From SMWC01 sp963581225 (lineage in GTDB: Bacteria; Pseudomonadota; Gammaproteobacteria; Steroidobacterales; Rariloculaceae): a stretch of DNA of 14,374 nucleotides. The stretch's first letter is position 1. Each line of letters opens with the position of its first letter. Made by a program: the position numbers and the translations under genes. The notes below the pieces were generated by a model, which saw only the letters and a program-made list of their open reading frames with translations, had not been told where the DNA came from and ran no database searches. The DNA lies in NCBI GenBank assembly GCA_963581225.1, contig CAUZMW010000066.1:1-14374 (forward strand). The letters are read 5' to 3'. Positions 13,290 to 14,374 of the stretch are shown piece after piece.

Positions 13290-14285
13290 CTACGATGCTG
13301 CCCTTAGTTCTTGTATCGCGCCGAGAACTCTCTCAGCGGTCGCCGGCAGCGAGGTCATGCGAACACCAACCGCATCGTGAATCGCATTCATAATCGCCGC
13401 GGCGGTCGGTACGGCCGTCGGTTCGCCGGCGCCCTTCGCACCGAACGGACCGGTCGGGTCGTAGTTGTCGACGAGTTCTACGTCTATCTCCGGCATATCC
13501 AGGCTGGTCGGCATGATGTAGTTGGTGAGATTCGGATTGATCTGCGCGCCGTCCTTAAAGAGGATCTCTTCCTGTAACGCGAAGCCGACACCCATCGAGA
13601 TGCCGCCCTCGATCTGGCCTTCGACCAGCATCGGGTTGATCGGCGTACCGCAGTCGTGCACCGCGACGATTCGTTTGACCTCGACTTCACCGGTCTCGTC
13701 GTCGACCTCGACTTCGGCGATCTGCGTTGCGTAGACGTAGGTGTTAAACGGTTTGCCCTGGCCGGTTTCGGGGTCCAAGGGCACGGTCGGCGGATTGTAG
13801 GAGGCGCTGCCGATCGACGGCGCGCCGAGCACGGTCTCGCTGTGCTGTGCGACCGTGCCGATATCGACGGATCTCGACGGAAACCCGAGAACCTGAATCT
13901 TCCGGTCGCGTGCCTCGAGTTGGTCCGAGGGAACCTCCAACAGCGTGGCAGCCGCCTGGAACAGAATCTCGCGGGCTTTCTCGGCGGCCAGCATGACCGC
14001 GTTACCGGTCACATACGTCGTGCGGCTCGCGATCGCGCCGGTATCCATCGGCGTCGTATCGGTATCAGCGGACACGACGTGGACGTCGTCCGTCGCCACG
14101 CCCAATGCCTCGGCCGCGATCTGGCCGAGCACGGTCAGCGCGCCCTGGCCGGTTTCCACGGTCCCCGTTAAGACCGTTGCCGTGCCATCGGTATTGACCT
14201 TGACGGTCGCCGCGCTCGGGTTGGCCGCTACCGTGAACCCGATGGGGTACCACATGCAGGCCATGCCGCGTCCGCGTTTGATCAT
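13290..14285 (-). CDS. Xanthine dehydrogenase-family molybdopterin-binding subunit, C-terminal half as a separate gene
   Basis: A 331-residue protein corresponding to the second molybdenum-cofactor domain of the xanthine/aldehyde/CO dehydrogenase large subunit. It hydroxylates a substrate at Mo with electrons leaving through FeS and FAD subunits not in the window. It begins MIKRGRGMACMWYPIG, a segment normally found inside the large subunit. VETGQGALTV has the Gln-containing GQG loop (46-48), and FGAKGAGEPTAVP carries the catalytic glutamate (Glu288). The C-terminal half is complete to the expected end. The ATG at 14285 overlaps the stop of the upstream half (ATGA) and has its own ribosome binding site, so the split looks functional rather than a recent frameshift. 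Substrate unknown. Confidence 0.88.
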   Translation of the reverse strand: MIKRGRGMACMWYPIGFTVAANPSAATVKVNTDGTATVLTGTVETGQGALTVLGQIAAEALGVATDDVHVVSADTDTTPMDTGAIASRTTYVTGNAVMLAAEKAREILFQAAATLLEVPSDQLEARDRKIQVLGFPSRSVDIGTVAQHSETVLGAPSIGSASYNPPTVPLDPETGQGKPFNTYVYATQIAEVEVDDETGEVEVKRIVAVHDCGTPINPMLVEGQIEGGISMGVGFALQEEILFKDGAQINPNLTNYIMPTSLDMPEIDVELVDNYDPTGPFGAKGAGEPTAVPTAAAIMNAIHDAVGVRMTSLPATAERVLGAIQELRAAS

Positions 14286-14374
14286 GCCTGCCACTCCTTC
14301 CAACCGAAGAGCTGGGCGGCCTGGTTCAGCGACTCCTTGATCGCGACGGCTTGCAGGGTCTGGCTGGTTGGGCT
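14282..14374 (-). CDS. Xanthine dehydrogenase-family molybdopterin subunit, N-terminal half (3' end only)
   Basis: The last 30 codons of a gene that enters from the window edge, reading TLQAVAIKESLNQAAQLFGW and then KEWQA and TGA (14284-14282). This helix followed by a GW motif directly precedes the GRG segment in intact large subunits of this family, so the gene is the missing first part of the molybdopterin-binding subunit. It overlaps the second half by four bases. Confidence 0.75.
   Translation of the reverse strand, partial: SPTSQTLQAVAIKESLNQAAQLFGWKEWQA
14294..14299 (-). promoter_or_regulatory. Ribosome binding site for the second half of the split molybdopterin subunit
   Basis: AAGGAG (minus strand) lies within the end of the first half, 8 bases before the ATG at 14285. 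A near-ideal site here supports independent re-initiation and argues against a sequencing error or simple frameshift. Confidence 0.6.

Noticed and set aside
12565..13380. 271-codon open frame on the plus strand opposite the zinc dehydrogenase
   Set aside because: Arg/Val/Asp-rich antisense shadow of a gene with complete zinc and Rossmann motifs; it also runs across the intergenic gap.
13656..14171. 171-codon open frame on the plus strand opposite the molybdopterin subunit
   Set aside because: Antisense shadow; the minus strand carries a clear family protein.

Overview
The window comes from a Gram-negative proteobacterium, most likely a gammaproteobacterium. It carries a System I cytochrome c maturation operon in the order ccmE-F-G-H-I, secreted lipoproteins and periplasmic redox enzymes. 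Nothing in the sequence fixes the genus. A marine or soil heterotroph is a guess from the gene families in the middle of the window.

Positions 1-4158 (+ strand, GC-rich) hold the 3' end of ccmE, then ccmF, ccmG, ccmH and ccmI. Every junction overlaps by 1-4 bases (ATGA, TAATG, GTGA, GTGA), so this is one translationally coupled operon for attaching heme to CxxCH proteins in the periplasm. Positions 4164-4975 are a graveyard of joined gene pieces: about 20 residues of a SLOG-like N terminus, the C-terminal part of a mobile-element primase/helicase-like protein broken by a TGG-to-TGA stop and a one-base insertion, and the last ~60 residues of a DUF5916-type protein. Positions 4976-5282 are non-coding apart from a short possible leader ORF, and contain three consecutive perfect hairpins.

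Positions 5283-11543 (+ strand, visibly lower GC) form a cassette of five exported proteins. They are a PQQ-dependent dehydrogenase, a lipoprotein with an FAD domain and a C-terminal pair of CxxCH heme motifs (11-base overlap with the previous gene), two paralogous secreted proteins of unrecognised function (the first a lipoprotein), and a DUF6152 protein whose predicted mature N terminus is His-His. I read it as a horizontally acquired periplasmic oxidation module. The dehydrogenase and flavocytochrome would be the catalytic and electron-transfer core, and the other three accessory or binding proteins. The heme motifs of the flavocytochrome would need the host's Ccm machinery, which happens to be encoded next door.

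Positions 11574-14374 (- strand, GC-rich again beyond about 11797) carry a second operon. In transcription order it has the two halves of a split xanthine dehydrogenase-type molybdopterin subunit, a zinc-dependent medium-chain dehydrogenase, a DUF1330 protein, and a Gfo/Idh/MocA oxidoreductase cut off after about 22 codons. The cut coincides with the return of the lower-GC DNA. Both edges of the lower-GC block therefore fall in broken genes, as expected for an insertion or rearrangement. No tRNA, rRNA, CRISPR array, transposase or integrase gene was seen.
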